From: an uncultured Dehalococcoidia bacterium
Lineage (GTDB): Bacteria; Chloroflexota; Dehalococcoidia; Lucifugimonadales; UBA1123
Length of the DNA: 64,000 nucleotides
Direction: 5' to 3'
Assembly: GCA_951812505.1 (NCBI GenBank)
Contig: CATOSI010000002.1
Span: 434,001 to 498,000, forward strand
Shown: positions 39,826 to 49,468 of the stretch, piece by piece
Position numbering within the stretch: position 1 is the stretch's first letter
How the letters are laid out: each line of letters begins with the position of its first letter
Notes under the pieces: model-generated
Seen by the model: the letters and a program-made list of their open reading frames with translations, nothing else
The model's database searches: none
What the model was told of the DNA's origin: nothing
Made by a program: the position numbers and the translations under genes

Positions 39826-42045
39826 CTAATTAGTGGACTGCGCTTTCAACTCCTGGTCGAGCCAGAAGCGAGCGAACAGCTGCGAGAATCGCTGCTGCAG
39901 TCCCAGATGGTACTCGCCGTTATACCCGATCAGCCAGGGCTGTACGGCGTTGAATGCCTGCGCCTTCATCCCCCAGACATACAGATGCTGCCTGGAGAGC
40001 TCGATGTCGAGGTCCTTGATGATCTGCTGCCTTTCTTCATATGTGGACGCTGCCTCGGCGGCCTCGATCATCCCGTCAAACTCCGGGTCGCGCACTCCGG
40101 TGTAGTTATAGCCGCCTTCAGAGTGAATGAAGGCACGCAGGATCGTGATTGGGCTCCTGTCGTAGCCCATGATGGCGGATCCAACCATGTCGTGCGGGTA
40201 AGTGTGTTCGCGGATCCAGGTACCCACTGTGGTGTTGTCCGGCCCCTTCACGGCCTCGATGTCTATCCCAACCCTCCTCCAGTAGTCCACGAAGATGTCC
40301 GCGAGCGCAAGGTCGGAGGTGGCGTGGAATACGGACGAACCCTTGACCCTGACTCCGTCCTCATCCGGTGTGTAGCCGGCCTCTTCGAGCAGCGCTATCG
40401 CTCCATCGGGGTTGTACTCGTAGTAGGGCTTGATGTCTTCGGGCCACTCGTCGAATGGAGTGACGTACTCGATCGCGCCCGTGCCGATCTGGCCCATAGG
40501 CTCCACAGTCGCCCAGCCCTTGTAGTAGATCGTATTGATCGTATCGAGGTCGAGCGCCATCTGCATGGCCCGCCTGACCCTGATGTCGTCGAATGGCGGA
40601 CTGTCCACGTTGAACGCCGTGCTCGTGGTGGACCTGTAAGCGTAGGGGATCAGCTTGATGTCGGGGTTCGTCTTGACGAGCGCTTCGGCCTGGTCCGTCG
40701 TGGAAATCGCCGAATTGGCCAGCCAGCCCATGTAGTCGGCCTTGCCGGTGCGCATCGCCGCGATACGGGTCGCCTCGTCCTTCATGATGAGCGCCCGCGT
40801 CGCATCGGCATACGGGAGCTGGTTTTCGGGGAACTTCTCATCTGTCCCCCAGTAGTCCGGGTTCTTCTCCCAGGTCATCGAGCTGCCGTCCACCCAGTCC
40901 GTCAACATGAACGGTCCGGTGCCGACCAGGTTCCTCCAGTCCTGGATGTCGCCGTGCTCCTGGACGACCTCGGGAGGGAGAATATGCGGGGAGTAGCTGG
41001 TGAACAAGATGGTGAGCGTATCTATGTTCGGCTCCTCCAGCTTGAACACGACTGTGTTGTCGTCAGTTGCCGTGACCGATTCCCAGTTCACGCTCTTGAA
41101 CGTGCAGCACGGTCCTTCCTGGTCGGCGTATTCATCGCCCAGATGCAGGTAGCGCTGGAAGTTCCACGCCACGTCCTCGGCGGTCAATTTGCGTCCGTCC
41201 ATCGGGGCCTTGTTATGCCAGTACACATCGTCCCTGATGTTTATGGTGTACGTGACGGGATCATTCTGCACCCAGCCGGTAGCGATCTGTCCCTTCATCA
41301 CCCATAGAGGGGTTGGCCGCTTCATGTGGTCGAACACACTGCGGTCTATGCCCCAGTCGGCGTGAGCGAGCGATTCGGTAACTCCGTCCGTACCGTTAGC
41401 CGCATGGTGTGTGAAATATGTATCGGTGTGGGGAGGTTGGTTCGTTTGAAGCCGGATTATCGTCCCGCCGTACTCCGGCGCCGGAATGACGCTGCCGGTC
41501 GTCGGGTCGGTCACATACTTCTTGCCGGGAATCTGGACCTCTTTGACCTCTGTAACCTTGACCTCTTTGGTGACGACGCGCGCCTCGGGCGTCGGCAGCG
41601 CCGAGACCGCGGCCGAGACGATCTGACGCACTTCGTCGGCGCTCAGCGGATCGGGGCCCTCGGTTGCCGACGACGCGACCGCTTCTGCGACGAGCGTCCG
41701 GACCTGGTCCGCGGTGATCGCATCCTGACTGGCCGCGCCTACAGCCGCTTCCACCATCGCCCTGATCTCCTCCGCGCTGGTGCCTTCGGGGACCGCGCCC
41801 TGCACGGCAGACTCGACCATCGCCCTCATCTCCTCCGCACTGGGCCCGACCGGCGCGGGTGCTGGGGCGGCGGGGGCCGGCTGAACCGACTGCATAGCCT
41901 CCTGCAGCGCGGCGGCAAGCTCTTCTTTCGTAACCGCGTCGGAAGCCGGCGCAGGCGTCGGCTCCGTGCTCGAACACGCGAGCGCCACCAGCATCGCCAC
42001 AGATACGGCGACCACCAGCCAACGCAGTGAAGTAGATGTACGCAT
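39826..42045 (-). CDS. ABC transporter substrate-binding lipoprotein (SBP family 5) with helical-repeat spacer
   Basis: 739 aa from the ATG at 42045, with AAGGAGA upstream; the frame extends to 42069. The lipobox is VALAC (Cys24). Residues 25-165 are Ala/Pro-rich with repeated SAEEIRAMVEAAV-like 20-residue helical units, so the spacer is alpha-helical rather than the Val/Glu type of the other two SBPs. A short TKEVKVTEVKEVQIPG stretch resembling the other spacers precedes the SBP domain. The latter has LVGTGPFMLTDW and RRAMQMALDLDTIN. Two permeases follow in the operon. Confidence 0.93.
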   Translation of the reverse strand: MRTSTSLRWLVVAVSVAMLVALACSSTEPTPAPASDAVTKEELAAALQEAMQSVQPAPAAPAPAPVGPSAEEMRAMVESAVQGAVPEGTSAEEIRAMVEAAVGAASQDAITADQVRTLVAEAVASSATEGPDPLSADEVRQIVSAAVSALPTPEARVVTKEVKVTEVKEVQIPGKKYVTDPTTGSVIPAPEYGGTIIRLQTNQPPHTDTYFTHHAANGTDGVTESLAHADWGIDRSVFDHMKRPTPLWVMKGQIATGWVQNDPVTYTINIRDDVYWHNKAPMDGRKLTAEDVAWNFQRYLHLGDEYADQEGPCCTFKSVNWESVTATDDNTVVFKLEEPNIDTLTILFTSYSPHILPPEVVQEHGDIQDWRNLVGTGPFMLTDWVDGSSMTWEKNPDYWGTDEKFPENQLPYADATRALIMKDEATRIAAMRTGKADYMGWLANSAISTTDQAEALVKTNPDIKLIPYAYRSTTSTAFNVDSPPFDDIRVRRAMQMALDLDTINTIYYKGWATVEPMGQIGTGAIEYVTPFDEWPEDIKPYYEYNPDGAIALLEEAGYTPDEDGVRVKGSSVFHATSDLALADIFVDYWRRVGIDIEAVKGPDNTTVGTWIREHTYPHDMVGSAIMGYDRSPITILRAFIHSEGGYNYTGVRDPEFDGMIEAAEAASTYEERQQIIKDLDIELSRQHLYVWGMKAQAFNAVQPWLIGYNGEYHLGLQQRFSQLFARFWLDQELKAQSTN

Positions 42046-42438
42046 ATCGCTGTCTCCTTGTTGATTCAAATATCAGAGAGGGCCCGGAGGTGGAGACTTC
42101 CACCGCTTGGTCCGAATTGCGCCAATTCAAACATACCCCCCAGGGCATGTCAATCGAATGATTCAGGAAAAGATATTACAGAAATTCAAGGAAGTGAATT
42201 TGCAAAAGGCAAACGCAAGAACCTGTCGGGGAAGCAGCGCCATGTGTCTAGTACCGCGTCGATATGTTTCTGACGTATAGAAACCAGCCCCCACCAACCA
42301 GATTGATACGGTTTCCATAACGTATAGCAACTTGCTAGAGTCATTGACCTAACGGTAGAATCGGGGGAAAGGCCCGTGTTGCGGCGGCGCTTTGGGGCCG
42401 CTCCATAGCAGTTGCGGACTCGGACCATTGGAGCGATT
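42046..42438. other. Divergent spacer between third importer and otsA
   Basis: 393 nt without a gene. TTGCTA (42332-42337), an 18-nt spacer and TAGAAT (42356-42361) may be the otsA promoter. A GCGGC/GCCGC stem lies just downstream. The importer promoter should be on the other strand near 42080-42180; I could not assign it. Confidence 0.35.
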
Positions 42439-43839
42439 ATGGATGATGAAGGCCGAGTAGTAGTAGTCTCTAACAGAGCCCCTTCTATATTCACGCGTCC
42501 CAGCGCGGAGGAGAGGCGCAGTCTTCCCGTCGGAGGACTGGTGAGCGCCCTGCGTCCCTTCCTCGAGGCCTCGGGAGGCATCTGGATGGGGTGGGACGGA
42601 AACTCCGACGGTCAGGAAGGCGCCACCTCTACCACGATCACTGAGGTCGAAGGGATCAATCTGGCCTCAGTTTCCCTTTCCAGAGACGAAGTCAGGGGCT
42701 TCTACGACATCTTCTCCAACCGTACCCTCTGGCCGATCCTTCACGGTTTCCCGGACAAGGCCACAATCAGCTATGATAGCTATCCGGTGTACCGCAGCGT
42801 AAACCGGAAGTACGCTGCCTCACTCATAGACCTGCTGAAACCCAGCGACCTAGTCTGGGTCCAAGACTACCACCTCCTCCCCCTCGGCCACGAGCTTCGC
42901 AAACTCGGCTGGACGGGTAAGATCGGTTTCTTCCTCCACGTCCCTTTCCCTCCCCCGGAGATCTTCGGCATCCTGCCCTGGGCCCGAAAGTTGCTTACTC
43001 TTCTATTCGACTACGACCTCGTAGGTCTTCAGACCCAAAAATACGTCCACAATCTTCAGGAAGCCCTGGGTGACGAGTTCGGCGCCGTACTCATCGCCGA
43101 CACCGTACACTACCAGGGTAGGACTCTGACGGCGCACTCATTCCCTGTTGGCGCCGATGCCGACGCCTTCCGCGAGATGACGCTGAGCCAGGCCCCGACC
43201 CCTGTTAGCCGATTTCTGGAGAATTCCCCCAAGGGCAGACAACTCCTCATCGGGGTGGACAGACTTGATTACACAAAGGGGATAATCCAGCGGATGCAAT
43301 CCATCGAGCGACTGTTCGACGACCACCCGGAGCTCCTCGGTCGCGTCACACTCTTCCAGATCTCGGCGCCCAGCCGGGTCAACATTCCAGAATATGCCCA
43401 GGAACGCGAGCGACTCGACTCACTCGTTGGCAAAATCAACGGCAAGTTCGGCGAGGTCCATTGGATGCCCATCCATCCTCTGCACCGCTCATTTTCCCAG
43501 CAGGACCTGGCCCACTTGTACCGTGAAGCCGACGCCTGCCTTGTCACCCCTCTGCGAGACGGTATGAACCTGGTCGCCAAGGAGTTCATAGCCTCCCAGA
43601 CTTCCGATCCCGGGGTCCTGGTCCTTTCCCGCTTCTGCGGCGCCGCGGAGTCCATGCAGGACGACGCCCTCATGGTCAACCCTTACGACTTTCAGGGGAC
43701 GGCTTCCGCCATCTACCGTGCGCTGACCATGCCCAGGCCCGAGCGACAGCGTCGCTGGGAGGCCCTGTTTGAGGACGTAAGCAGGCATACCGCCCGCGCC
43801 TGGTGTTACAGCTTCGCCGCCGCCCTGGGCGACGCGTAA
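42439..43839 (+). CDS. otsA: Trehalose-6-phosphate synthase
   Basis: 466 aa from the ATG at 42439 with GGAG upstream (TTG at 42412 is less likely). GT20 features are [64 protein letters not shown] with the phosphate-binding Arg and Lys, and [16 protein letters not shown] near the C-terminus. It joins UDP-glucose and glucose-6-phosphate to make trehalose-6-phosphate, a route to an osmolyte and stress protectant. Its 3' end overlaps the convergent otsB by 34 nt. Confidence 0.95.
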   Translation: MDDEGRVVVVSNRAPSIFTRPSAEERRSLPVGGLVSALRPFLEASGGIWMGWDGNSDGQEGATSTTITEVEGINLASVSLSRDEVRGFYDIFSNRTLWPILHGFPDKATISYDSYPVYRSVNRKYAASLIDLLKPSDLVWVQDYHLLPLGHELRKLGWTGKIGFFLHVPFPPPEIFGILPWARKLLTLLFDYDLVGLQTQKYVHNLQEALGDEFGAVLIADTVHYQGRTLTAHSFPVGADADAFREMTLSQAPTPVSRFLENSPKGRQLLIGVDRLDYTKGIIQRMQSIERLFDDHPELLGRVTLFQISAPSRVNIPEYAQERERLDSLVGKINGKFGEVHWMPIHPLHRSFSQQDLAHLYREADACLVTPLRDGMNLVAKEFIASQTSDPGVLVLSRFCGAAESMQDDALMVNPYDFQGTASAIYRALTMPRPERQRRWEALFEDVSRHTARAWCYSFAAALGDA

Positions 43840-44642
43840 GCCATCCAACGCAGAAACTCCTCCACTTCCTCCGACCCAGACAGACAGTAGTCCGCTTTCC
43901 GCAGAACGGCTTCCGGCGTTTCCTCGTCCACGACTGCCACCGCCGCTCCCTCCAGATCTCTTTCGCCGATCAGTCTGTGCACCGCATCGAAGGCGTCACA
44001 GTCGGTCACGTCGTCTCCGAGAAATATCGCCCCCATCAATCCAAACTCTCGCGCCAACCGATCCACTGCTGTGCCCTTGTTCACTCCTGCCCCGGGTCCG
44101 ATCTCCAAGACCATCTTGCCTTCCCTGATCTCCAGGCCATGGTCGGCAGCCAGGGACTTCAACATTTGCGACAGCGCAGATCGCGCCGCTGTGGGATCAG
44201 AGGCGTTCCGGTAGTGCACCGCCATGCTCAGACCTTTGTTTTCCACGGATAGCCCTGTGACTGCAATACGCCTAACTCCCTTCTGAATATCTTCCAGGAG
44301 GCCGTCCGGGACCTGCACATGGCGTTCCTGTTGTTCGTCTCCGCTTTTCCACACCTCCAGCCCGTGGTTTCCGACATAGGTCACACTATCCAGGCCGATC
44401 ACTTCTCGCAGGAATTCCATATCTCTCCCAGACACAACCGCCACTATCTCCACCCTCTTTGACAACTCGCTTAGAGTGTCCCTTATCGCCGGGGACAGGG
44501 TCGTGTTTCGAGGGTCATCGAACAGGGGAGTGAGAGTCCCGTCGAAGTCGCTGAACAGGCCCACGCGGCCTGCGCTCAGGATTCGGGAGAAATAATCCAG
44601 GTGGTCCAGGACACGAGGCGGGAGATTCATCTTGTTGTCCAT
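43806..44642 (-). CDS. otsB: Trehalose-6-phosphate phosphatase
   Basis: 278 aa HAD-superfamily phosphatase. Nucleophile motif FSDFDGTLTPLFDDP, motif II in VAVVSGRD, a TPP-type cap region (HGLEVW, AVHYRNAS), Lys in EIREGKMVLEIGPG, and the metal motif FLGDDVTDCDAF. It removes phosphate from trehalose-6-phosphate to give trehalose. It is encoded on the opposite strand to otsA, with overlapping 3' ends, which is unusual for these partners. Confidence 0.95.
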   Translation of the reverse strand: MDNKMNLPPRVLDHLDYFSRILSAGRVGLFSDFDGTLTPLFDDPRNTTLSPAIRDTLSELSKRVEIVAVVSGRDMEFLREVIGLDSVTYVGNHGLEVWKSGDEQQERHVQVPDGLLEDIQKGVRRIAVTGLSVENKGLSMAVHYRNASDPTAARSALSQMLKSLAADHGLEIREGKMVLEIGPGAGVNKGTAVDRLAREFGLMGAIFLGDDVTDCDAFDAVHRLIGERDLEGAAVAVVDEETPEAVLRKADYCLSGSEEVEEFLRWMAYASPRAAAKL

Positions 44643-44919
44643 GTCAATTTTCGCCTCTTATCATCTTTCTTCCTACACCCCGCATCCTACAACCGTCCAG
44701 GGCTTGTGTAAGGTCGGTGTTAACGCGGTTTGGCAACCCCCAACCCCGGATTGCCTAGCGGCGAGCCCTTCGGGGTTCCCGCCTTCGCGGGAATGACGAA
44801 TCGTATCCCGGAAACCCAGAATAGTAACTTCGCACAGGCCCTGACGACCGTCAACCTGCGACTCCAATCCTCGCTATGGGATGCTAGAATGGCCATACAC
44901 CTGAGATCGAGGAGGCAAT
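44643..44919. other. Divergent spacer between otsB and the GH15 gene
   Basis: Contains the hairpin repeat copy at 44736-44798. An extended -10, TGCTAGAAT (TAGAAT 44885-44890), lies 30 nt upstream of the GH15 start. No gene. Confidence 0.4.
44736..44798. repeat. GCCTTCGCGGGAATGAC hairpin repeat, long copy
   Basis: Same order as at 8335-8397 and 33146-33206: GGATTGCCTAGCGGCGAGC, CCTTCGGGG, then the TTCCCGC-CTTC-GCGGGAA stem. Confidence 0.85.
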
Positions 44920-46770
44920 ATGTACGACTACGGACTGATTGGCGACATGTCCTCGGCGGCGCTGGTCGGCGCCGACGGCTCCGTTGACTGGTGCTGCCTG
45001 CCCCGATTCGACTCACCCAGTGTCTTCGCGTCAATCCTCGACGAGGACATCGGCGGCCGGTTCCGCATCCGGCCCAGCAGCGCGTACACGGGTTCGCGCC
45101 AGGTTTACCTGGAGGACACCAACATCCTGGAGACAACCTTTACGACGTCCAGCGGCGTTGTGAAGATCACTGACTTTATGCCCATTCAGGACAACGATAT
45201 GGATGGCAAGCCCGATACGAATCCCGCCGTCCCACCTGAGCTTCACCGTATCGTTACGTGTATGGATGGAAGCGTGGGAATGCGCTGTGACTATGAGCCC
45301 CGACATGATTACGCTCGCACGGCGCCCGTGTTTCGCCAACTCCGAAGCAACGGCAACGGCACGGTGGTTGAGACTAAAGGCGGCGGTCAGAGCATGATGC
45401 TGCTCAGCAGCGTCTCGCTGCAGGCGAGCGCCGATGGCGTAAGGGGGGAGTTCGCACTGTCGCAGGGCGAGTCGGCGGTCTTCGTTATGGCTTACGGGGA
45501 CGGTAGGCCGGTAAGTATCGAACGGTACCGCACTCAGGAAAAGCTTCAGCTGACACGGAGATACTGGCAGGACCTCGTCGCGGGGATGAATTACGGCGGC
45601 CTGTGGCGCGAGCAGGTGGTGCGATCATTCCTGGTGCTGCACCTGATGATGTACCGGGGCACCGGGGCAATTGTCGCGGCGCCGACGACGAGCCTGCCGG
45701 AGACGCTCGGCGGTTCTCGGAACTGGGACTACCGCTACTCGTGGCTGCGCGACACGAGCTTCACCGTTGACGTCCTCTACCGTCTTGGAGACCTGTACGG
45801 AGCGGACTACTACATCCATTGGCTGCTGGAACAGTGCCAGTTGAATAGTCGCCGCACACGCATCTTATACGGGATCACGCAGTCGTCGTCACTCGAGGAA
45901 GAGATCCTCGATCACCTGAGCGGCTACGAGGGTTCCCGGCCCGTGCGCATAGGCAACGCCGCCGCCGATCACCTGCAACTGGACGTATTCGGCGAAGTCA
46001 TTTCGACGATCCACTCGCTGCTGGTGTTGAATGGCGAGATACCGGAGGAGGCGTGGGACCTGGTCTGCTCCTTTGCCGAAGTGGTCATCGCGAACTGGCA
46101 TCGGCGCGACCGGGGTGTCTGGGAGGTACGCGGAGAGCCACAGAACTTCGTCTATTCGAAGGTGATGTGCTGGGCCGCCCTCGACACGGCGGCGTACATC
46201 GCGGCTGCGGTGGAGCAGAGACGGCTCTACCGACGCTGGGCGCACATGGCGTTCGTCATCAAGACGGAGATACTCGATCTCGGATGGAGCGAGTCGAAGC
46301 AAGCGTTCCGTCAGCGGTACGGCAGCGACGCCCTGGACGCCTCCAACCTTGCGATCCCCTTCTTCGGCTTCATCCCTGCCGAAGACCCTAGGGTGCGACA
46401 GAACCTCGACGCCATCGAGCGTGAACTAACCGATGGGCCGCTCGTATGGCGATACATCCCCGAAGAGACGGACGATGGCCTCGATGCACAGCCGGAGGGC
46501 GCCTTTACAATGCTTAGCTTCTGGCTGCTGGGCAACTTGATCTACACCGGGCAGACCGACAAGGCATTCGACCTGTTCAATGAGATGATCACGCGATACT
46601 CCAATCACCTGGGCCTGTTCGCGGAGATGTTCGATCCCTCGACTAACCGCCAATTGGGAAATTTTCCGCAGGCATACTCGCACATCGGCCTGATTCACAC
46701 CGCGCTGAACCTCTCCGGCTATATCACGGACACCCCAACGCGGCTCATCCGCAGGCGCGAACAGAGGTAG
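44920..46770 (+). CDS. Glycoside hydrolase family 15 protein (trehalase or glucoamylase-like)
   Basis: 616 aa with GAGGAGG before the ATG. The N-terminal domain (YDYGLIGDMSSAALVGADGSVDWCCLPRFDSPSVFASILD) and the catalytic (alpha/alpha)6 part with SLPETLGGSRNWDYRYSWLRD are diagnostic of the bacterial GH15 group that includes trehalases and glucoamylases. The other catalytic Glu is likely in LDAQPEGAFTMLSFW. Next to otsA and otsB a trehalase role (trehalose to glucose) is the better guess. No signal peptide, so cytoplasmic. Confidence 0.9.
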   Translation: MYDYGLIGDMSSAALVGADGSVDWCCLPRFDSPSVFASILDEDIGGRFRIRPSSAYTGSRQVYLEDTNILETTFTTSSGVVKITDFMPIQDNDMDGKPDTNPAVPPELHRIVTCMDGSVGMRCDYEPRHDYARTAPVFRQLRSNGNGTVVETKGGGQSMMLLSSVSLQASADGVRGEFALSQGESAVFVMAYGDGRPVSIERYRTQEKLQLTRRYWQDLVAGMNYGGLWREQVVRSFLVLHLMMYRGTGAIVAAPTTSLPETLGGSRNWDYRYSWLRDTSFTVDVLYRLGDLYGADYYIHWLLEQCQLNSRRTRILYGITQSSSLEEEILDHLSGYEGSRPVRIGNAAADHLQLDVFGEVISTIHSLLVLNGEIPEEAWDLVCSFAEVVIANWHRRDRGVWEVRGEPQNFVYSKVMCWAALDTAAYIAAAVEQRRLYRRWAHMAFVIKTEILDLGWSESKQAFRQRYGSDALDASNLAIPFFGFIPAEDPRVRQNLDAIERELTDGPLVWRYIPEETDDGLDAQPEGAFTMLSFWLLGNLIYTGQTDKAFDLFNEMITRYSNHLGLFAEMFDPSTNRQLGNFPQAYSHIGLIHTALNLSGYITDTPTRLIRRREQR

Positions 46771-46990
46771 GTATTTCACCCTCACCCCAGCCCTCTCCCT
46801 GAGGGAGCTGAGAGGGGTAGGCATTCACCCTCACCCCAGCCCTCTCCCTGAGGGAGAGGGGGTCTGTTGATCGGTATTCATAGCTGGCTGCACATTTGCC
46901 TACCCTTGTGAGCCCTCAGGGAGAGGGGGTTTGTTGACCAGCATTCATAGCTGACTGCATGTTTTACTTACCCCTGTAAGCCCGTCAAGG
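46771..46990. repeat. CTCACCCC...CTCTCCCTGAGGGAGAGG repeat cluster, second site
   Basis: Three or more copies of CACCCTCACCCCAGCCCTC with the GAGGGAGAGG arm, alternating with TATTCATAGCTG-CTGCAT and TTGCCTACC blocks. The same order occurs at 10680-10800. It fills nearly the whole gap between the GH15 gene and the PEPC gene. Confidence 0.8.
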
Positions 46991-47026
46991 GGGAAGGGAC
47001 TCTATAGTGGTTGGGCTGCCGACGAA

Positions 47027-48502
47027 CTATCCGAGGAAGTGGCGAAGGTGGGCAGCCTCTTCAACGAAATGGGAAGTGTTGGTCGCCACTTCCTCGTTTC
47101 CCACGCTGGCCCAGATCGCGCTTGTCAGTCCCTCATGGACCCGTTCCAGCTCGTCCGTGTATTGCCCAACCACGCTCATATAGGAGTCGCCCAGCAACTC
47201 CCTCACATGCCGTTCATTGGTGAAGCGCAGGGCCGCGCGCAGGTCCGCATCCATATTAGGGTAAACTTCCCGGATGAACTCTAGATCGCTCTCGGTCAGA
47301 CATGCAAGCCCCAGTAGCTCGGGGGGAACTCCAATGGAGTACAGTGATGCCGCGAATCCGATGGCTCTGGGGAGCGTGACTCCACCCACGCCGCCGAGAG
47401 AGCGCCCGTAACCGAATAGTCCGACGTGCATCTTGCGCTCGCGTCGTCTGGGCACGTGCGCCGACACCGTGGTGATGACGTCGGTCAGGTCCCGCACCCG
47501 CGCCTGGTACTCCTCGGTGGACTTGTCTATGATCTCCTTCGCCCGATCCTGTTCTATGGACACAGGCTCTGTGCGCTTATGGGCAAGTATCTTGGCTATG
47601 CCGTCCCGTACAGTGTCTCTGTCGTAGTCGTACTTGAACGCGGACTGGACCGTAAACGTCTGGGCGCTGGGATATTCCTCAAGCGAACGCTCCACGTTGG
47701 TAGGCCCCAGGTGTCCGCGGAACGGCGCGGAGCCTGCCCCGATGATGGGGTAGAGCGGCAATCCCAGCTTTACTTCCAGGTTATGCAGTCGGAGCAGCCC
47801 CACTTTCAGGATTAGTTCGGCGGCAACCATCCCATAGTTCAGCGCCGGGTCGCTTCTCGCGAGGAACACCCTCTGGTATGGCAGGTCCCTGTCCTGCAGG
47901 TACTCCTCGACTATGTGGTCGCAGTAAAACAGGTGCTCCATATCTTCGATGAGCGGGATCACCCGGATGCTCTTTGGGTAGAACTCCCCCACCCATTCTT
48001 TAACCGAATGTCCGTCGAGCACCGCCTGGTCTTCCTGACCTACAATCACCTTCCGATAGTAGGCTTCCACCATCGAGATTTCTTCTGCGGATGTAGTAAG
48101 CGGGAGTATTACCTCCTGGATCGGCGCGACATGCCCTTCTCCATAGTAACCCTGCGCCATGTCCCAGGAAGAAGGCACGCTCTGGAGCGCCTCGACCATA
48201 GATTTCCGCATGTCTCGCTCGACACGCGGGTTGGGCACGCGCAGCGTAAGCGCCACGTCTATGCCGAGCCGGACGTCATCCTGGAAGAAGTCCGGGTAGC
48301 CGGTGAGCAACTTGCGCACGACCTGGTTGTCCGCTTCCTTCCCTTCCGAGTCCCACATCTGCTCATCGCATCCCAGCGCGAACACGTCCACCGCTTCCTC
48401 GACTTCGCCATCCCCTCGCAGCACACCGGCGCTGTCTGCGAAAGGCGCAGGTGTGGCGTTGTCCGGGTGCTGGGTACTCATCACCTTGGGAATGAGTGGC
48501 AT
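47027..48502 (-). CDS. ppcA: Phosphoenolpyruvate carboxylase, archaeal type
   Basis: 491 aa from the ATG at 48502 with AGGAGG 7 nt upstream. The N-terminus MPLIPKVMSTQHPDN and later RVFLARSDPALNYGMVAAELI, VGLFGYGRSLGGVGGVTLPRAIGFAASLYSIG are characteristic of the short archaeal-type PEPC (about half the length of the bacterial-type enzyme). It adds bicarbonate to PEP to give oxaloacetate, replenishing the TCA cycle. Monocistronic; likely constitutive. Confidence 0.93.
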   Translation of the reverse strand: MPLIPKVMSTQHPDNATPAPFADSAGVLRGDGEVEEAVDVFALGCDEQMWDSEGKEADNQVVRKLLTGYPDFFQDDVRLGIDVALTLRVPNPRVERDMRKSMVEALQSVPSSWDMAQGYYGEGHVAPIQEVILPLTTSAEEISMVEAYYRKVIVGQEDQAVLDGHSVKEWVGEFYPKSIRVIPLIEDMEHLFYCDHIVEEYLQDRDLPYQRVFLARSDPALNYGMVAAELILKVGLLRLHNLEVKLGLPLYPIIGAGSAPFRGHLGPTNVERSLEEYPSAQTFTVQSAFKYDYDRDTVRDGIAKILAHKRTEPVSIEQDRAKEIIDKSTEEYQARVRDLTDVITTVSAHVPRRRERKMHVGLFGYGRSLGGVGGVTLPRAIGFAASLYSIGVPPELLGLACLTESDLEFIREVYPNMDADLRAALRFTNERHVRELLGDSYMSVVGQYTDELERVHEGLTSAIWASVGNEEVATNTSHFVEEAAHLRHFLG

Positions 48503-48682
48503 GACACACCTCCTATTACGATTCCATGCGTTATACACGCCAGCTATAAGATTAGTCGGGAATGATTGTACAGGATGGACAGCGGAATGGTGCGCAGGGC
48601 CTGTGCAAGATCGGAATTACTGTCGTTTCGTCAGCAACCGCACACCGGAATCGCGCCTTCTGTGACGTTGGCTGCGACGGAT

Positions 48683-49468
48683 TCACGCACCGGCGAAAAT
48701 CTCGTTGGCGATATCCATCGCGCCCCGGGCAAAGGGTATCCCGGCGTACAGCGTCATGTGACCGAATACTTCGATGATCTGGTCCTGCGTCAATCCGATG
48801 TTCAGCGCACCGCGAATGTGACTCCGCAGGGGTCCCTCACGGCCCAAAGCCGCCAGACATGTCATGGTGCAGATGCAACGGCTGGTGAGATCAAGCCCCG
48901 GCCTGGTCCAGGTTGCTCCCCAGTAGTATTCCCCGGTAATGCGACCCAGCTCTCTCTCGGCTTCGGTCGGCGGGGTCGGCCTTGCCGGTGAGGAGGTTCC
49001 CATGTAGGCGAGCCGGAACTCCTCGCCTCTCTGGAACAGTTGGTCGGGGTCTTCGCCGGTATCGTGGACGCGAGCCGGCGTGAAGTCTATCCCCCGCTCC
49101 TCGAAGACCTCTTTGCACAGCGTCAGCGCCTGGATGCCAGCGGGCGCTCCGCCATACCAGGTGTCGTGAATGATCAGCTCCACGATCTGGTTAGGTGTCA
49201 GTCCCACGTTCAGCGCGTTGCCCAGATGCCGCTTCATCTGTACTTCACGATTCATGACTATGAGGCACGACAGGGTGATCATCTCGCGCTGCACCGGTGT
49301 CAGCGCGGGTCGCTTCCAGATGGTGCCGAACAGCGCCTCGCCAAGTATTCTTTCCAGGTCCGGCGCAATGTCCCACGCTCCAGGTGACGATCCACCGGAG
49401 ATCTGTCCGCCGCCGAACATTCTCCGTGTTTCCTGCCCACGTTCGTAGCGTTCGTCCAGTTCAGTCAT
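48683..49468 (-). CDS. Carboxymuconolactone decarboxylase family protein, tandem domains
   Basis: 261 aa with two CMD domains. First: ALTPVQREMITLSCLIVMNREVQMKRHLGNALNVGLTPNQIVELIIHDTWYGG. Second: GLDLTSRCICTMTCLAALGREGPLRSHIRGALNIGLTQDQIIEVFGHMTLYAG. Both share the family His/Glu helix core. The N-terminal domain has EVQMKRH and the C-terminal GPLRSH at the same point. AhpD-type CxxC is absent, so a decarboxylase or other role is more likely than peroxidase. AGGAGG precedes the ATG. It may serve protocatechuate-type ring breakdown, but no partner genes are near. Confidence 0.88.
   Translation of the reverse strand: MTELDERYERGQETRRMFGGGQISGGSSPGAWDIAPDLERILGEALFGTIWKRPALTPVQREMITLSCLIVMNREVQMKRHLGNALNVGLTPNQIVELIIHDTWYGGAPAGIQALTLCKEVFEERGIDFTPARVHDTGEDPDQLFQRGEEFRLAYMGTSSPARPTPPTEAERELGRITGEYYWGATWTRPGLDLTSRCICTMTCLAALGREGPLRSHIRGALNIGLTQDQIIEVFGHMTLYAGIPFARGAMDIANEIFAGA

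Noticed and set aside
39820..41307. 495-codon open frame on the plus strand
   Set aside because: Antisense to the third SBP gene; high GC makes long shadow frames common here.
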